From Sutcliffiella horikoshii (lineage in GTDB: Bacteria; Bacillota; Bacilli; Bacillales; Bacillaceae_I), in NCBI RefSeq assembly GCF_002157855.1, contig NZ_CP020880.1:1798001-1862000 (forward strand): a DNA stretch of 64,000 bases, given 5' to 3'. This document shows positions 25,803-35,496 of this stretch, piece by piece. The notes below the pieces were generated by a model. The model was not told the origin of the DNA. It did no database searches and worked only from the letters and a program-made list of their open reading frames with translations. The position numbers and the translations under genes were made by a program. Every line of letters starts with the position of its first letter. Position 1 is the stretch's first letter.

Positions 25803-25969
25803 TTAACCGATTGACTAAAATTTTTACATTAAAAGATCTATGCTCGGTTTTTATTACAAATTCTGGGGTTCAAAATAAGAGCTTCTCGTGAATTACAGCC
25901 CAATACTATGTTCTAACCTCGTTCGTACAAGCATATATTACTACGAATATTAAAGGGGGTTCATAGGAT

Positions 25970-27907
25970 ATGCGGGTATCTCATGTGACGGTTCGGAGAA
26001 GGTTGACCATTGTGCTTCTTGTAGGAATTCTACTTTTCAGTATTATTGATTTACGCCTAGGATATGTTCAATTCGCATTGGGGAATATGCTAACAGACCG
26101 TGCAAAAGATTCTTGGAGCAGGAATATTCCCTTTGAACCAGAACGGGGAGAGATCCTTGATCGAAACGGGGTTCCATTGGCAACGAATATGAGTGCACCG
26201 ACGGTTCTAGTGGTACCGAGACAAATTAAAGATCCTAATGACACGGCTGAAAAACTTGCAGCTGTCTTAAATATGTCCAAAGAAAAGGTGTACAAGCTAG
26301 TAACGAAAAGTTCCTCTATGGAAAGGATCAACCCTGAAGGAAGAAAGATTTCTCATGAAAAAGCGAAAGAGATAAGAGCATTAGGGTTAAAAGGGGTATA
26401 CATTGCTGAGGACTCAAAACGCCATTATCCATTCGGTAGTTATCTTTCCCATGTATTAGGTTTTGCAGGGATTGATAATCAGGGCTTAATGGGATTGGAA
26501 CTATACTATGATGAACAATTAAAAGGAGAAAAAGGATACGTACAATTTTATTCGGATGCAAAGGGAAGAAGAATGCCGGATATACCAGATGATTATGAAG
26601 CCCCACAGGACGGTTTAGACTTGAGGCTAACGATAGACTCGAAAGTCCAGACAATCATGGAAAGAGAGTTGGATCTTGCGCAGGAATTGTATAACCCTGA
26701 TGGAATCATTGCAATAGCGATGGACCCAAATACAGGAGAAATCCTGTCCATGTCAAGCAGACCGGATTTTGATCCTGCTGAATTTCAAAATGTTGCACCT
26801 GAGATATATAACCGGAACCTGCCTGTATGGAGCACGTATGAGCCTGGATCAACGTTTAAAATTATCACCCTTGCAGCCGCCTTGGAAGAAAATAAAGTCA
26901 ACTTGAAAAATGATACCTTTAACGACAGCGGTGCAGCTATGGTTGATGGAGCACGGCTTCGTTGTTGGAAAAAAGGAGGACATGGCCACCAGACATTCCT
27001 TGAAGTGGTTCAAAATTCATGTAACCCAGGTTTTGTTGAGCTGGGCCAACGTTTAGGTACCGAAACTTTATTTAATTATATAAAGTCTTTCGGCTTCGGT
27101 GAGAAGACAGGAATCGACTTGGCTGGAGAAGGAAAGGGGATTCTATTTAAACCTGAAAAAGTAGGTCCGGTAGAGCTAGCAACTACTGCATTCGGACAAG
27201 GGGTATCGGTTACTCCGATTCAGCAGGTTGCGGCGGTTTCAGCAGCAGTGAACGGCGGAATACTCTATACTCCATTTATTGCGAAAGAGTTTGTAGACCC
27301 TATTTCAGGAGATATAGTTTCGAGAAAAACACCAGTTGAGAAGAGACGGGTTATTTCAGAGGAAACATCTTCCCAGGTCCGTTATGCACTAGAAAGCGTA
27401 GTTGCCCAAGGAACTGGTCGTAATGCTTTTGTAGAGGGCTATCGAGTTGGTGGGAAAACGGGAACCGCCCAGAAAGTTAAAGATGGTCGTTATATGGAAA
27501 ATAATCATATTGTATCTTTTATAGGTGTTGCACCTGCGGATGATCCCCAACTTGTTGTGTATCTTGCTGTCGATAATCCGAAGGGAACCGTTCAGTTTGG
27601 TGGTGTTGTAGCAGCCCCGATAGTTGGGAATATAATGGAGGATAGCCTAAATGCTTTGGGAGTAGAAAAGAGAAAAGGACAAATCGAAAAAGAATTGCAA
27701 TGGCCGGATGTACCTCTTGTAGAAGTTCCTGATTTAAAAGGTATGACAAAAAAAGAACTTCTCCAGCAACTAGTTACTCTCAAACTTGATATTAGCGGGG
27801 ATGGGGATACAGTTGTTCAGCAAGCGCCGGCTCCTGGTACAAAAGTGGAAGAAGGGTCGACTGTTAGGGTCTTCATGTCCGGGAAAAGCAAATCTGATGA
27901 AGAATAA
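25970..27907 (+). CDS. spoVD: SpoVD, sporulation-specific penicillin-binding protein
   Basis: 645-residue class B PBP required for spore cortex peptidoglycan. N-terminal anchor RLTIVLLVGILLFSIIDLRLGYVQ, dimerisation domain (ERGEILDRNGVPLATN), transpeptidase with SxxK in EPGSTFKII (Ser294), SCN in VQNSCNPGF and KTG in GGKTGTAQ, then one PASTA domain (EVPDLKGMTKKELL...). The Cys of SCN is typical of SpoVD. It works with SpoVE, encoded at 32502. AAAGGGGG precedes the ATG. A sigma-E promoter is expected; CATATATT near 25932 is a weak -10 candidate. Confidence 0.96.
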   Translation: MRVSHVTVRRRLTIVLLVGILLFSIIDLRLGYVQFALGNMLTDRAKDSWSRNIPFEPERGEILDRNGVPLATNMSAPTVLVVPRQIKDPNDTAEKLAAVLNMSKEKVYKLVTKSSSMERINPEGRKISHEKAKEIRALGLKGVYIAEDSKRHYPFGSYLSHVLGFAGIDNQGLMGLELYYDEQLKGEKGYVQFYSDAKGRRMPDIPDDYEAPQDGLDLRLTIDSKVQTIMERELDLAQELYNPDGIIAIAMDPNTGEILSMSSRPDFDPAEFQNVAPEIYNRNLPVWSTYEPGSTFKIITLAAALEENKVNLKNDTFNDSGAAMVDGARLRCWKKGGHGHQTFLEVVQNSCNPGFVELGQRLGTETLFNYIKSFGFGEKTGIDLAGEGKGILFKPEKVGPVELATTAFGQGVSVTPIQQVAAVSAAVNGGILYTPFIAKEFVDPISGDIVSRKTPVEKRRVISEETSSQVRYALESVVAQGTGRNAFVEGYRVGGKTGTAQKVKDGRYMENNHIVSFIGVAPADDPQLVVYLAVDNPKGTVQFGGVVAAPIVGNIMEDSLNALGVEKRKGQIEKELQWPDVPLVEVPDLKGMTKKELLQQLVTLKLDISGDGDTVVQQAPAPGTKVEEGSTVRVFMSGKSKSDEE

Positions 27908-28055
27908 AATGTAGCTGATTGGTTTAATTTCCCTAAATAGGATAGAATGGTGATTAAGGTAATTTATGAAAATTGTCGTTATCTTTCACCATCTATCCTT
28001 AAAGTCTTTCATTCGGCATTTAGGTCTTCAAGTAAGCCAAAGGGGTTTGATTCGT

Positions 28056-29525
28056 ATGAAACTTCAACAATTAATTCAATACCTTCACAGATATGAAGTA
28101 TCCTCAAAAGTTAACCCTGAGATATCTTCCATTGTCATGGATTCCCGTAAGGTTAGTGAAGGGAGTTTATTTTTTTGTATCAAAGGGTACACGGTAGATG
28201 GGCATCAATTCGCGCAGGAGGCAGTGAATAAAGGGGCTGTCGCCATCATCTCAGAAAAGCCATTAGATGTTGCTGTTCCGGTCATCGTTGTTCCCGACAC
28301 GATGAGGGCAATGGCTATTTTAGCGGATGTATTCTTCCAACAGCCTACACATAAACTTCACTTGATAGGTGTTACCGGTACAAATGGAAAAACGACAACC
28401 ACACATATCATAGAATCCATTTTCCAACATCATCAGAGAAAGACTGGTATGATTGGCACCATTTATATGAAAATAGGAAACAAAACATATCCTGTAAAAA
28501 ATACCACACCAGATGCATTAACTTTGCAAGACTCCTTTCACCAAATGGTTGAAAAGAAAGTAGACACTGTGGTGATGGAGGTATCCTCCCATGCACTCCA
28601 TATGGGAAGGGTGTATGGATGTGACTTTGATGTGGCGGTGTTTACCAATCTTACACAAGATCATCTCGATTATCATAAAACGATGGAAGAATATCGATAT
28701 GCCAAGTCTTTGTTATTCTCTTCATTAGGAAACTCCTATAATCTTGCAAAGCCGAAGTATGCCGTCTTGAATGCTGATGACCCTGCAAGTGATATTTATA
28801 AAAGAGCAACTGCCGCTCAAGTTATAACTTATGGAATAAACGAAACCAGCGACATCATGGCGAAAAATGTGAAGACATCGGCTAAGGGCACCACATTCGA
28901 CCTCGTGTATGATAATAAAACCGTTCCTATAAATTTGAAATTGGTCGGACAATTTAGTGTGTACAATGTTCTTGCTGCAATAAGCGCCAGTTATGTTTCC
29001 AATATCCCCATGGAGACCATCATTCCGGTGGTTGAAAATATGAGGGGGGTGCCTGGACGTTTTGAAGCTATCGAAGCAGGGCAGGACTTTACAGTAATTG
29101 TTGATTACGCTCATACTCCTGACAGCTTGGAAAATGTGCTAAAAACGACCAAACAACTTTCTCAAAACAATATATATTGTATTGTAGGTTGCGGAGGCGA
29201 TAGAGATCGTTCAAAGCGTCCGTTGATGGCTGCAGTCGCAGTGAATTATGCGAGCAAAGCTATATTCACATCCGACAATCCTCGTTCTGAAAATCCACTT
29301 CAAATCTTTAAAGATATGGAAGCTGGTGTAAAAGAGAGGCACTATGAAATTGTGGAAGATAGGCGAGCGGCGATTTTTAAAGCAATAGATCAAGCTAAAT
29401 CCGGTGATGTTGTCCTTATTGCAGGCAAAGGTCATGAAACCTATCAGGTCATAGGGGATAAAGTGCTTGAATTTGATGATAGAAAAATTGCTTTGGAAGC
29501 CATACAGTCGAAGCAAAGCTCATAG
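28056..29525 (+). CDS. murE: UDP-MurNAc-L-Ala-D-Glu:meso-diaminopimelate ligase MurE
   Basis: 489-residue Mur ligase. The P-loop [16 protein letters not shown] is at about residue 107; the amino acid specificity motif DNPRSENP near residue 405 is the meso-diaminopimelate form, so the wall is mDAP type. The start at 28056 ([10 protein letters not shown]) fits the family and has AAAGGGG upstream; the in-frame ATG at 27966 adds 30 unrelated residues. Transcribed after spoVD; a repeat of the dispersed family sits between it and mraY. Confidence 0.95.
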   Translation: MKLQQLIQYLHRYEVSSKVNPEISSIVMDSRKVSEGSLFFCIKGYTVDGHQFAQEAVNKGAVAIISEKPLDVAVPVIVVPDTMRAMAILADVFFQQPTHKLHLIGVTGTNGKTTTTHIIESIFQHHQRKTGMIGTIYMKIGNKTYPVKNTTPDALTLQDSFHQMVEKKVDTVVMEVSSHALHMGRVYGCDFDVAVFTNLTQDHLDYHKTMEEYRYAKSLLFSSLGNSYNLAKPKYAVLNADDPASDIYKRATAAQVITYGINETSDIMAKNVKTSAKGTTFDLVYDNKTVPINLKLVGQFSVYNVLAAISASYVSNIPMETIIPVVENMRGVPGRFEAIEAGQDFTVIVDYAHTPDSLENVLKTTKQLSQNNIYCIVGCGGDRDRSKRPLMAAVAVNYASKAIFTSDNPRSENPLQIFKDMEAGVKERHYEIVEDRRAAIFKAIDQAKSGDVVLIAGKGHETYQVIGDKVLEFDDRKIALEAIQSKQSS

Positions 29526-29724
29526 ACTGTTAAGGTGTGTATGACTTTATCCAACAATTAGACCATTGCCTAAGCCTTACAATATCCCAGAAATTTAACA
29601 GAGGATAATGAAAAAGTGTTATTTTAACAAGAAATAATAAAAAGATAAAAAAAAGTATTTTCATATCAACCAAAAACCGCTAAAATTTACTTTTGGTATA
29701 ACATTTAACTTAATGCAATTTCCT
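29526..29724. other. AT-rich intergenic stretch after murE
   Basis: No gene, strong hairpin or clear promoter seen. It is very A/T-rich near 29620-29700, leading into a dispersed repeat. Confidence 0.5.
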
Positions 29725-29914
29725 AGCTGTTGATTAGAGCACAGGGCGAAGACTCCTCGAAAATGCTACGCATTTTCTTCGTGCGATGTATCGCTGTCGA
29801 AGCTTTCCTTGTCCTGAGGGAGGTAGCGCTAGGTAGAGACCCCGCAGGCTTGCCGAGGAGGCTCGCGTCAGCCCCTAGGAAAGCGAAGCCCGGTGCGGAA
29901 ATCAACAGCGGTGG
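29725..29914 (+). repeat. Dispersed repeat, copy 4 (forward, with 58-base insertion)
   Basis: Forward copy with perfect terminal inverted repeats (GCTGTTGATT ... AATCAACAGC). After GCGAAGACTCCT, a 58-base segment at 29758-29815 interrupts the usual join to GAGGGAG. The inserted piece contains its own hairpin AAAATGC/GCATTTT and ends repeating CCT. Confidence 0.88.
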
Positions 29915-29945
29915 TTGACCAGAAAAAAATCTAAACGAAAAAACG

Positions 29946-29985
29946 GGTATTATCTGCCGGATCTAATAGGTGGATAATACCTCTA
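29946..29985 (+). promoter_or_regulatory. Strong hairpin just before mraY
   Basis: GGGTATTATCTGCC pairs with GGTGGATAATACC (13 pairs including wobbles, 10-base loop), about 20 bases before the mraY ribosome binding site. No T run follows, so it is not a standard terminator; it may be an RNA stability or processing element. Confidence 0.45.
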
Positions 29986-30016
29986 ATCATGAGATTCAAG
30001 AGAGGAGGGAATAACG

Positions 30017-30991
30017 ATGGAACAACAGGTTATCTTATTTGCTATCGTTATGTCTTTTTTAATTACTGTATTAGTATCACCAATATTTATTCCCTTCCTG
30101 CGAAGACTGAAATTCGGTCAAAGTATTAGAGAAGAAGGGCCACAATCCCACCAAAAGAAAACTGGCACCCCGACAATGGGAGGAATTATGATACTCCTGT
30201 CCGTTGCGGTAACAACTCTTGTCATCACAGGCCAATTTGCGGAAACTTCCGTTGAAACGTACCTGCTGCTTTTTGTGATGGTAGGATACGGACTGTTAGG
30301 TTTTCTGGATGATTTTATTAAAGTTGTTCTCAAAAGAAACCTAGGGTTGACTTCCTTGCAGAAGTTAATTGGACAGATCTTAATTGCAGTTATCTTCTAT
30401 TTTGTTTTTGTGCAATTTGAATTCTCCACTGCGGTCAGTGTACCGGGAACAAGCATTTCTATTGAATTAGGATTCTTCTATGTTCTCTTTCTAATTTTTT
30501 GGCTGGTTGGATTTTCAAACGCAGTCAATCTGACTGATGGACTGGATGGGCTTGTATCAGGAACTGCTGCTGTAGCTTTCGGAGCATTTGCTATTCTTGC
30601 TTGGTATCAGTCACAATTTGAAGTGTCCATTTTCGCTGTTGCAGTTGTAGGTGCGTTACTTGGATTTTTAGTATTTAACGCTCATCCTGCCAAAGTGTTC
30701 ATGGGAGATACAGGTTCACTAGCGCTTGGTGGTGCTATTGCGACTGTAGCCGTCTTATTGAAATTAGAAATTCTGCTTATTATTATCGGTGGAGTTTTCG
30801 TAATGGAAACACTCTCCGTTATTATCCAGGTCATCTCTTTCAAAGCGACAGGAAGAAGGGTCTTTAAAATGAGTCCACTTCATCATCACTATGAGCTTGT
30901 CGGTTGGTCAGAATGGCGCGTAGTTGTCACTTTCTGGACAGTCGGGCTGTTGTGTTCGTTGCTTGGAATTTATTTAGAGGTGTGGATCTAA
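30017..30991 (+). CDS. mraY: Phospho-MurNAc-pentapeptide transferase MraY
   Basis: 324-residue membrane enzyme with about ten transmembrane helices, making lipid I from UDP-MurNAc-pentapeptide and undecaprenyl phosphate. Conserved catalytic segments: [30 protein letters not shown] (Asp pair), [28 protein letters not shown] and [11 protein letters not shown] strong GAGAGGAGGGA site precedes the ATG. murD begins two bases after its stop. Confidence 0.97.
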   Translation: MEQQVILFAIVMSFLITVLVSPIFIPFLRRLKFGQSIREEGPQSHQKKTGTPTMGGIMILLSVAVTTLVITGQFAETSVETYLLLFVMVGYGLLGFLDDFIKVVLKRNLGLTSLQKLIGQILIAVIFYFVFVQFEFSTAVSVPGTSISIELGFFYVLFLIFWLVGFSNAVNLTDGLDGLVSGTAAVAFGAFAILAWYQSQFEVSIFAVAVVGALLGFLVFNAHPAKVFMGDTGSLALGGAIATVAVLLKLEILLIIIGGVFVMETLSVIIQVISFKATGRRVFKMSPLHHHYELVGWSEWRVVVTFWTVGLLCSLLGIYLEVWI

Positions 30992-30992
30992 T

Positions 30993-32342
30993 ATGAAGAA
31001 AATCAACCAATACGACGGAAAAACGGTTCTTGTACTAGGTTTAGCCAAAAGCGGAACTGCAACTGCAGATTTGTTACATAAGTTGGGGGCAAAGGTGATT
31101 GTCAATGACAGAAGTCCTTTAGAGGGGAACGAACAAGCTGAATATCTGCTTTCTAAAGGCATGGAAGTTGTTTGTGGTGGACATCCGACATATATCTTTG
31201 ATCAGAAAATTGATGTTGTTTTTAAAAACCCGGGCATTCCCTATCATAACCCCTTGGTACAAATTGCGACTGAAAAAGAAATTCCCGTTCTTACCGAAGT
31301 AGAACTTGCCTATCAAATCAGTGAAGCACCAATTATCGGAATTACGGGATCTAATGGGAAAACCACCACTACCACGCTGATTGACGAAATGCTAGCTGCG
31401 GATAAAAAATCACCATTAATAGCCGGCAACATCGGAAATGTATCGGTAGAAGTGGCTCAGCAAGCTACTGAGAAAGATATCATGGTTACGGAATTATCAT
31501 CCTTTCAATTGATGGGAACGGATATATTCAGACCGAAGATATCTGTCTTTCTTAATCTTTTTGAAGCCCATCTGGATTATCACGGAACCTTGGATGAGTA
31601 TGGAAAAGCAAAAGCAAAAATTTTCTTCAACCAAACCAAAGAAGATTATGCAGTAGTCAATGCTGACGATGCCCAAGTGATGAAACTTTCGGAAGGAATT
31701 CAGCCTTTCATCGTTCCATTCTCCACAAACAAAACAGTTGATGGTGCTTACTTAAAAGATAATTATGTATGCTTTAAAGATGAGAAGATTATCTCTATAG
31801 ACCAAATTGTGTTGCCAGGAAAACATAATTTGGAGAACATTCTGGCAGCTGTGGCAGCTGTAAAACTTTCAGGAGTCAGTAATGAAGCAATTATAGAGGT
31901 GCTTACGAGCTTTTCAGGTGTAAAACATCGTTTGCAGTTCATTGGGGAGCGCGACGGCAGAAGGTTTTATAATGACTCTAAAGCTACGAACATTTTAGCT
32001 ACTCAAAAAGCTCTTTCCGCATTTGAAAACAATGTAGTTTTACTTGCAGGTGGGCTTGATCGCGGAAACGAGTTTGATGACCTCCTACCTTACATGAGTA
32101 ACGTCAAAGTACTCGTAACTTTTGGTGAGACAGCGGAGAAATTGATGCGCACCGCTTCTGAAGCTGGAATAAAACAATTAAAACATGTCGATAATGTGGA
32201 AAAAGCCGTACCGGTGGCTTATGAAATGTCTGAGAGCGGAGATGTCATTTTATTGTCCCCTGCTTGTGCAAGCTGGGATCAATATAAAACATTTGAGCAA
32301 CGAGGAGACATTTTTATAGACGCCGTGCATAAGCTTAAATAA
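30993..32342 (+). CDS. murD: UDP-MurNAc-L-alanine:D-glutamate ligase MurD
   Basis: 449-residue Mur ligase. N-terminal [20 protein letters not shown] binds UDP-MurNAc; P-loop [16 protein letters not shown] at about residue 112; [17 protein letters not shown] and [15 protein letters not shown] in the C-terminal part; [21 protein letters not shown] is the family end. Starts two bases after mraY, behind GAGGTG. Confidence 0.97.
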   Translation: MKKINQYDGKTVLVLGLAKSGTATADLLHKLGAKVIVNDRSPLEGNEQAEYLLSKGMEVVCGGHPTYIFDQKIDVVFKNPGIPYHNPLVQIATEKEIPVLTEVELAYQISEAPIIGITGSNGKTTTTTLIDEMLAADKKSPLIAGNIGNVSVEVAQQATEKDIMVTELSSFQLMGTDIFRPKISVFLNLFEAHLDYHGTLDEYGKAKAKIFFNQTKEDYAVVNADDAQVMKLSEGIQPFIVPFSTNKTVDGAYLKDNYVCFKDEKIISIDQIVLPGKHNLENILAAVAAVKLSGVSNEAIIEVLTSFSGVKHRLQFIGERDGRRFYNDSKATNILATQKALSAFENNVVLLAGGLDRGNEFDDLLPYMSNVKVLVTFGETAEKLMRTASEAGIKQLKHVDNVEKAVPVAYEMSESGDVILLSPACASWDQYKTFEQRGDIFIDAVHKLK

Positions 32343-32363
32343 GGGCTTGGCCACATGTTCAAG

Positions 32364-32425
32364 AGGCTTTGTTCTGATAGCTTCCCTACTTAAATGTAGG
32401 GAAAGCATACGGACAGAGCCTTTTT
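32364..32425 (+). terminator. Long hairpin/terminator between murD and spoVE
   Basis: Outer stem GGCTTTGTTC / GGACAGAGCC (10 pairs) encloses an inner stem TTCCCTAC / GTAGGGAA with a six-base loop, then five T. At about 60 bases it is unusually long, so it may act as an attenuator or dampener inside the cluster. Confidence 0.7.
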
Positions 32426-32501
32426 CTGGCTATTGGCATGAACGTTTCTTTAACGTTTAGGCTCCATCTGCCCTAATTTTTGTAGTAGAGGTGTTTTCAC
32501 G

Positions 32502-33602
32502 TTGGCAAACAAGCGATCAACTCCGGACATAATATTAATTTTAACCACACTAACCTTGCTTGCAGTGGGACTTATCATGGTCTACAGTGCAAGTGCGGTA
32601 TGGGCTGATTACAAATTTGAAGATACATTCTTCTTCGCCAAAAGGCAGATGCTATTTGCTGGACTCGGTGTAGTTGCGATGTTTTTTATCATGAACGTCG
32701 ACTATTGGACATGGAGAACTTGGTCGAAATTAATTATTCTGGTATGTTTTTTCTTGCTTGTCATCGTTTTGATTCCTGGTGTCGGAATGGAGCGGAATGG
32801 TTCTAGAAGTTGGATTGGAGTTGGAGCGTTCTCGGTACAACCATCAGAGTTTATGAAAATAGCCATGATTGCATTTCTAGCAAAATACTTAAGTGAAAAT
32901 CAAAAAAAGATTACTTCCTTCAAAAAAGGACTGGTTCCGAGTCTTTCACTCGTATTTTTGGCTTTTGGAATGATTATGTTGCAGCCCGATCTAGGGACAG
33001 GAACTGTAATGGTTGGAACGTGTATTGTCATGATCTACGTTGCAGGTGCGAGGATCAGTCACTTTGTTGGTTTAGGCCTTGTCGGTGTAGCCGGATTTAT
33101 TGTTTTGATTCTTTCGGCACCATACCGGATAAAACGAATCACTTCCTTTTTGAATCCATGGGAAGATCCATTAGGAAGCGGCTTCCAGATCATTCAATCC
33201 TTATATGCAATTGGGCCAGGCGGATTGCTTGGATTAGGACTTGGTCAAAGCAGGCAGAAGTTCTTTTATTTACCTGAACCGCAGACAGACTTCATTTTTG
33301 CTATATTGGCAGAGGAACTCGGGTTTATCGGAGGCACATTTGTTGTTCTACTATTTGCATTGCTACTATGGAGGGGAATTAGGATTGCACTAGGTGCCCC
33401 TGATTTGTACGGCAGCTTCTTAGCGGTGGGAATCATCGCCATGATTGCTATCCAGGTCATCATAAATGTAGGAGTAGTAACCGGCCTGATGCCAGTAACT
33501 GGAATCACTCTCCCTTTCCTAAGTTATGGAGGCTCTTCGTTGACCTTGATGTTGCTAGCCGTCGGTATCCTCTTAAACATAAGCAGATACGCGAAATACT
33601 AA
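32502..33602 (+). CDS. spoVE: SpoVE, sporulation lipid II polymerase (SEDS family)
   Basis: 366-residue SEDS protein with ten predicted membrane segments. The sequence follows B. subtilis SpoVE closely (GLIMVYSASAVWADYKFED, MNVDYWTWRTWSKL, NGSRSWIGVGAFSVQPSEFMK, LPEPQTDFIFAILAEELGFIGG). The catalytic-type Asp lies in the conserved loop around APYRIKRITSFLNPWEDPLGSGFQ. It partners SpoVD in cortex synthesis. The start is TTG at 32502 with GAGGTG upstream. A terminator follows at 33605. Confidence 0.96.
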   Translation: MANKRSTPDIILILTTLTLLAVGLIMVYSASAVWADYKFEDTFFFAKRQMLFAGLGVVAMFFIMNVDYWTWRTWSKLIILVCFFLLVIVLIPGVGMERNGSRSWIGVGAFSVQPSEFMKIAMIAFLAKYLSENQKKITSFKKGLVPSLSLVFLAFGMIMLQPDLGTGTVMVGTCIVMIYVAGARISHFVGLGLVGVAGFIVLILSAPYRIKRITSFLNPWEDPLGSGFQIIQSLYAIGPGGLLGLGLGQSRQKFFYLPEPQTDFIFAILAEELGFIGGTFVVLLFALLLWRGIRIALGAPDLYGSFLAVGIIAMIAIQVIINVGVVTGLMPVTGITLPFLSYGGSSLTLMLLAVGILLNISRYAKY

Positions 33603-33604
33603 CA

Positions 33605-33640
33605 AAAGCCGAAATCAGCACCCACTGGTTTCGGCTTTCG
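33605..33640 (+). terminator. Hairpin terminator after spoVE
   Basis: AAAAGCCGAAA pairs with TTTCGGCTTT; the T run is short and interrupted (TTTCGTGTTG). Confidence 0.7.
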
Positions 33641-33688
33641 TGTTGTGTAAGAAATTTTAAACTAATCGGATTGTGGAATAGTCTTCTT

Positions 33689-33960
33689 GGTGATTCTTTA
33701 TCGTCGTGATGAAGGCCTTAGTGACGAAGAAAAAATAGAAGAGAAGTCCTCATGGCTGTTATGAAAACCCAAGTGACAAGGAAAAAGGACGAGAGAAGTC
33801 TTCATCGCTGTTATGAAGACGCCAGTGACAAGGAAAAAGGACGAGAGATGTCTTCATCGCTGTTATGAAGACCCCAGTGACAAGGAAAAAGGAGGAGAGA
33901 AGTCTTCATCGCTGTTATGAAGATATCAGTGACAAGGAAAAAGGAGGAGAGAAGTCTTCA
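33689..33960. repeat. Tandem array A, 52-bp period, about 5 units
   Basis: The box GAGAAGTC (or GAGATGTC) starts at 33741, 33793, 33845, 33897 and 33949, exactly 52 bases apart; a degenerate unit precedes at 33689. Each unit contains the palindrome GTCTTCAT-CGCTGTT-ATGAAGAC followed by AGTGACAAGGAAAAAGGA. 52 is not a multiple of three and the units abut without spacers, so it is neither coding nor CRISPR. Confidence 0.93.
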
Positions 33961-34479
33961 TTTATTAGAGAATGTAGCGCAAAGGCAAGCTCCTGCCTAT
34001 AATTCAAAGCATATGGGACCATGATTAAATTCTGGCAGTTACCAGAGTAAGTGCTTTTGTGTTACATATCAGGACATAATATGACAAAAAATAAAAATTT
34101 GATTACAATAACTAATATTCGTTGCACATCTTTAACAAGGGATATACTATTAAAGTATTGTGTTAACACTGTCTGCACAACTACATTTCATAACAAATAC
34201 TTACACCAAAGAAAAATATGCAGATGACAAATAATAACAGGTTTATAATCCAATAACATTAGGGTATGTAAACATAGTCCATTTTTAAATGAATTACATA
34301 ATTGTCATGAACCAAACTTTAAACCTTCAATGTGATGGGCCGGTGTACCGATATATGCCGAAATGCATAGTATATTAATAATCAATTTTGGGCCTACATC
34401 ACGATTTTAATGAAGGAATATTTGCTACTTAAAAAGGTTATGGAAAATGTTATATGAACGTGGATTTAGGAGGATTTAT

Positions 34480-35388
34480 ATGGAAGCTTTATTAAAGGAA
34501 CTACAAGAGAAAGAAGTGGGCAAGGTACTCCCTAATGAACCACTTGCAAATCATACGACGATGAAAATTGGCGGTCCAGCAGATGTACTTGTGGAGCCCA
34601 AAAGTTTAGAAAAACTTCAAGAAACAATGGAGACCATCAATAAATACAAGGTGAAATGGACGGCAATTGGCCGAGGATCCAATCTATTGGTCTCAGATCT
34701 TGGTATTGAAGGGGTCGTAATAAAACTCGGGAACGGAATGGATCACCTTGAACTAGAAGGTGAGGAAGTGCATGTTGGAGGAGGATATTCCTTAATCAAG
34801 CTCGTTACCATCATCAGTAAAAAAGGATTGACAGGTCTTGAATTTGCTGGAGGAATACCTGGCTCAGTAGGTGGCGCAGTCTATATGAATGCAGGCGCTC
34901 ATGGATCAGACATGTCTAAAGTATTAAAAAAGGCCCATATCTTGTTTGAGGATGGAAAGATGGAGTGGTTGACTGCAGATGAACTGAACTTCTCCTATCG
35001 AACATCGATTCTTCAAAAAGAGCGACCGGGAATTTGCTTAGAGGCAGTTTTAAATGTAGAACAAGGTAATCGCGAAGAAGTAGTCGCACAGCTTCAGAAA
35101 AATAAAGATTATCGTCGTGATACTCAGCCGTTTTCTTACCCATGTGCCGGTAGTATCTTCCGGAATCCACTTCCTGATTATGCTGGACAGCTGATTGAAA
35201 AAGCCGGATTAAAAGGACACAAAATTGGCGGCGCGAAAGTTTCTGATATGCATGCAAACTTCATTGTAAACGATGATGGCGCAAAAGCTCAGGATGTATT
35301 GGACCTAATTGAATACATTAAGGAAACGATCCTTGAGAAATACAATATCCAATTAGAAACGGAAGTTGAAATTATAGGAAGAAAATAG
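34480..35388 (+). CDS. murB: UDP-N-acetylenolpyruvoylglucosamine reductase MurB
   Basis: 302-residue FAD enzyme completing UDP-MurNAc synthesis. FAD-binding segments: [55 protein letters not shown]; catalytic Ser in [10 protein letters not shown]-terminal [15 protein letters not shown]. This is the type II (shorter) form usual in Bacillus. The start at 34480 has an excellent TTAGGAGG; the in-frame ATG at 34447 does not. Separated from spoVE by the murG-less gap. Confidence 0.96.
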   Translation: MEALLKELQEKEVGKVLPNEPLANHTTMKIGGPADVLVEPKSLEKLQETMETINKYKVKWTAIGRGSNLLVSDLGIEGVVIKLGNGMDHLELEGEEVHVGGGYSLIKLVTIISKKGLTGLEFAGGIPGSVGGAVYMNAGAHGSDMSKVLKKAHILFEDGKMEWLTADELNFSYRTSILQKERPGICLEAVLNVEQGNREEVVAQLQKNKDYRRDTQPFSYPCAGSIFRNPLPDYAGQLIEKAGLKGHKIGGAKVSDMHANFIVNDDGAKAQDVLDLIEYIKETILEKYNIQLETEVEIIGRK

Positions 35389-35419
35389 TAGTTTTTTTCC
35401 GTTTTTTTCACCCCACATA

Positions 35420-35428
35420 TGATATAAT
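35420..35428 (+). promoter_or_regulatory. Extended -10 promoter upstream of divIB
   Basis: TGATATAAT (TG, one base, TATAAT) about 60 bases before the divIB start; no good -35, as is tolerated by extended -10 promoters. Confidence 0.5.
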
Positions 35429-35496
35429 TATGCTAGAAAATCATTGTAAATTACATGCGTAGCTTCAAGGCGCGCGGTGGGGTGAAATTGTTTTTA

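Larger units (their letters stand above)
33603..34479. other. Gene-free 0.88 kb gap where murG is expected
   Basis: In B. subtilis murG lies between spoVE and murB. Here all frames are closed: only a hairpin, the 52-bp array and about 480 bases of AT-rich sequence are present. TATACT near 34145 and ATAGTATA near 34368 are loose promoter-like boxes. I looked for MurG features (glycine-rich N-terminal loop, C-terminal UDP-GlcNAc motif) in these bases and found none. Confidence 0.85.

Noticed and set aside
25679-25891. Open frame of 70 codons inside the repeat downstream of pbpB
   Set aside because: It runs through a dispersed repeat; other copies have stops or shifts in the same frame, and composition is unlike neighbouring genes.
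29730-29918. Open frames on both strands in repeat copy 4
   Set aside because: Both are by-products of the GC-rich repeat, have no ribosome binding site and do not persist in other copies.
33689-33960. CRISPR-like array
   Set aside because: The units abut with no variable spacers, the period is 52 in every case, and there are no cas genes in the window.
33961-34446. Remnant of murG
   Set aside because: No frame on either strand shows MurG motifs or length; stops are dense and composition is AT-rich and non-coding.
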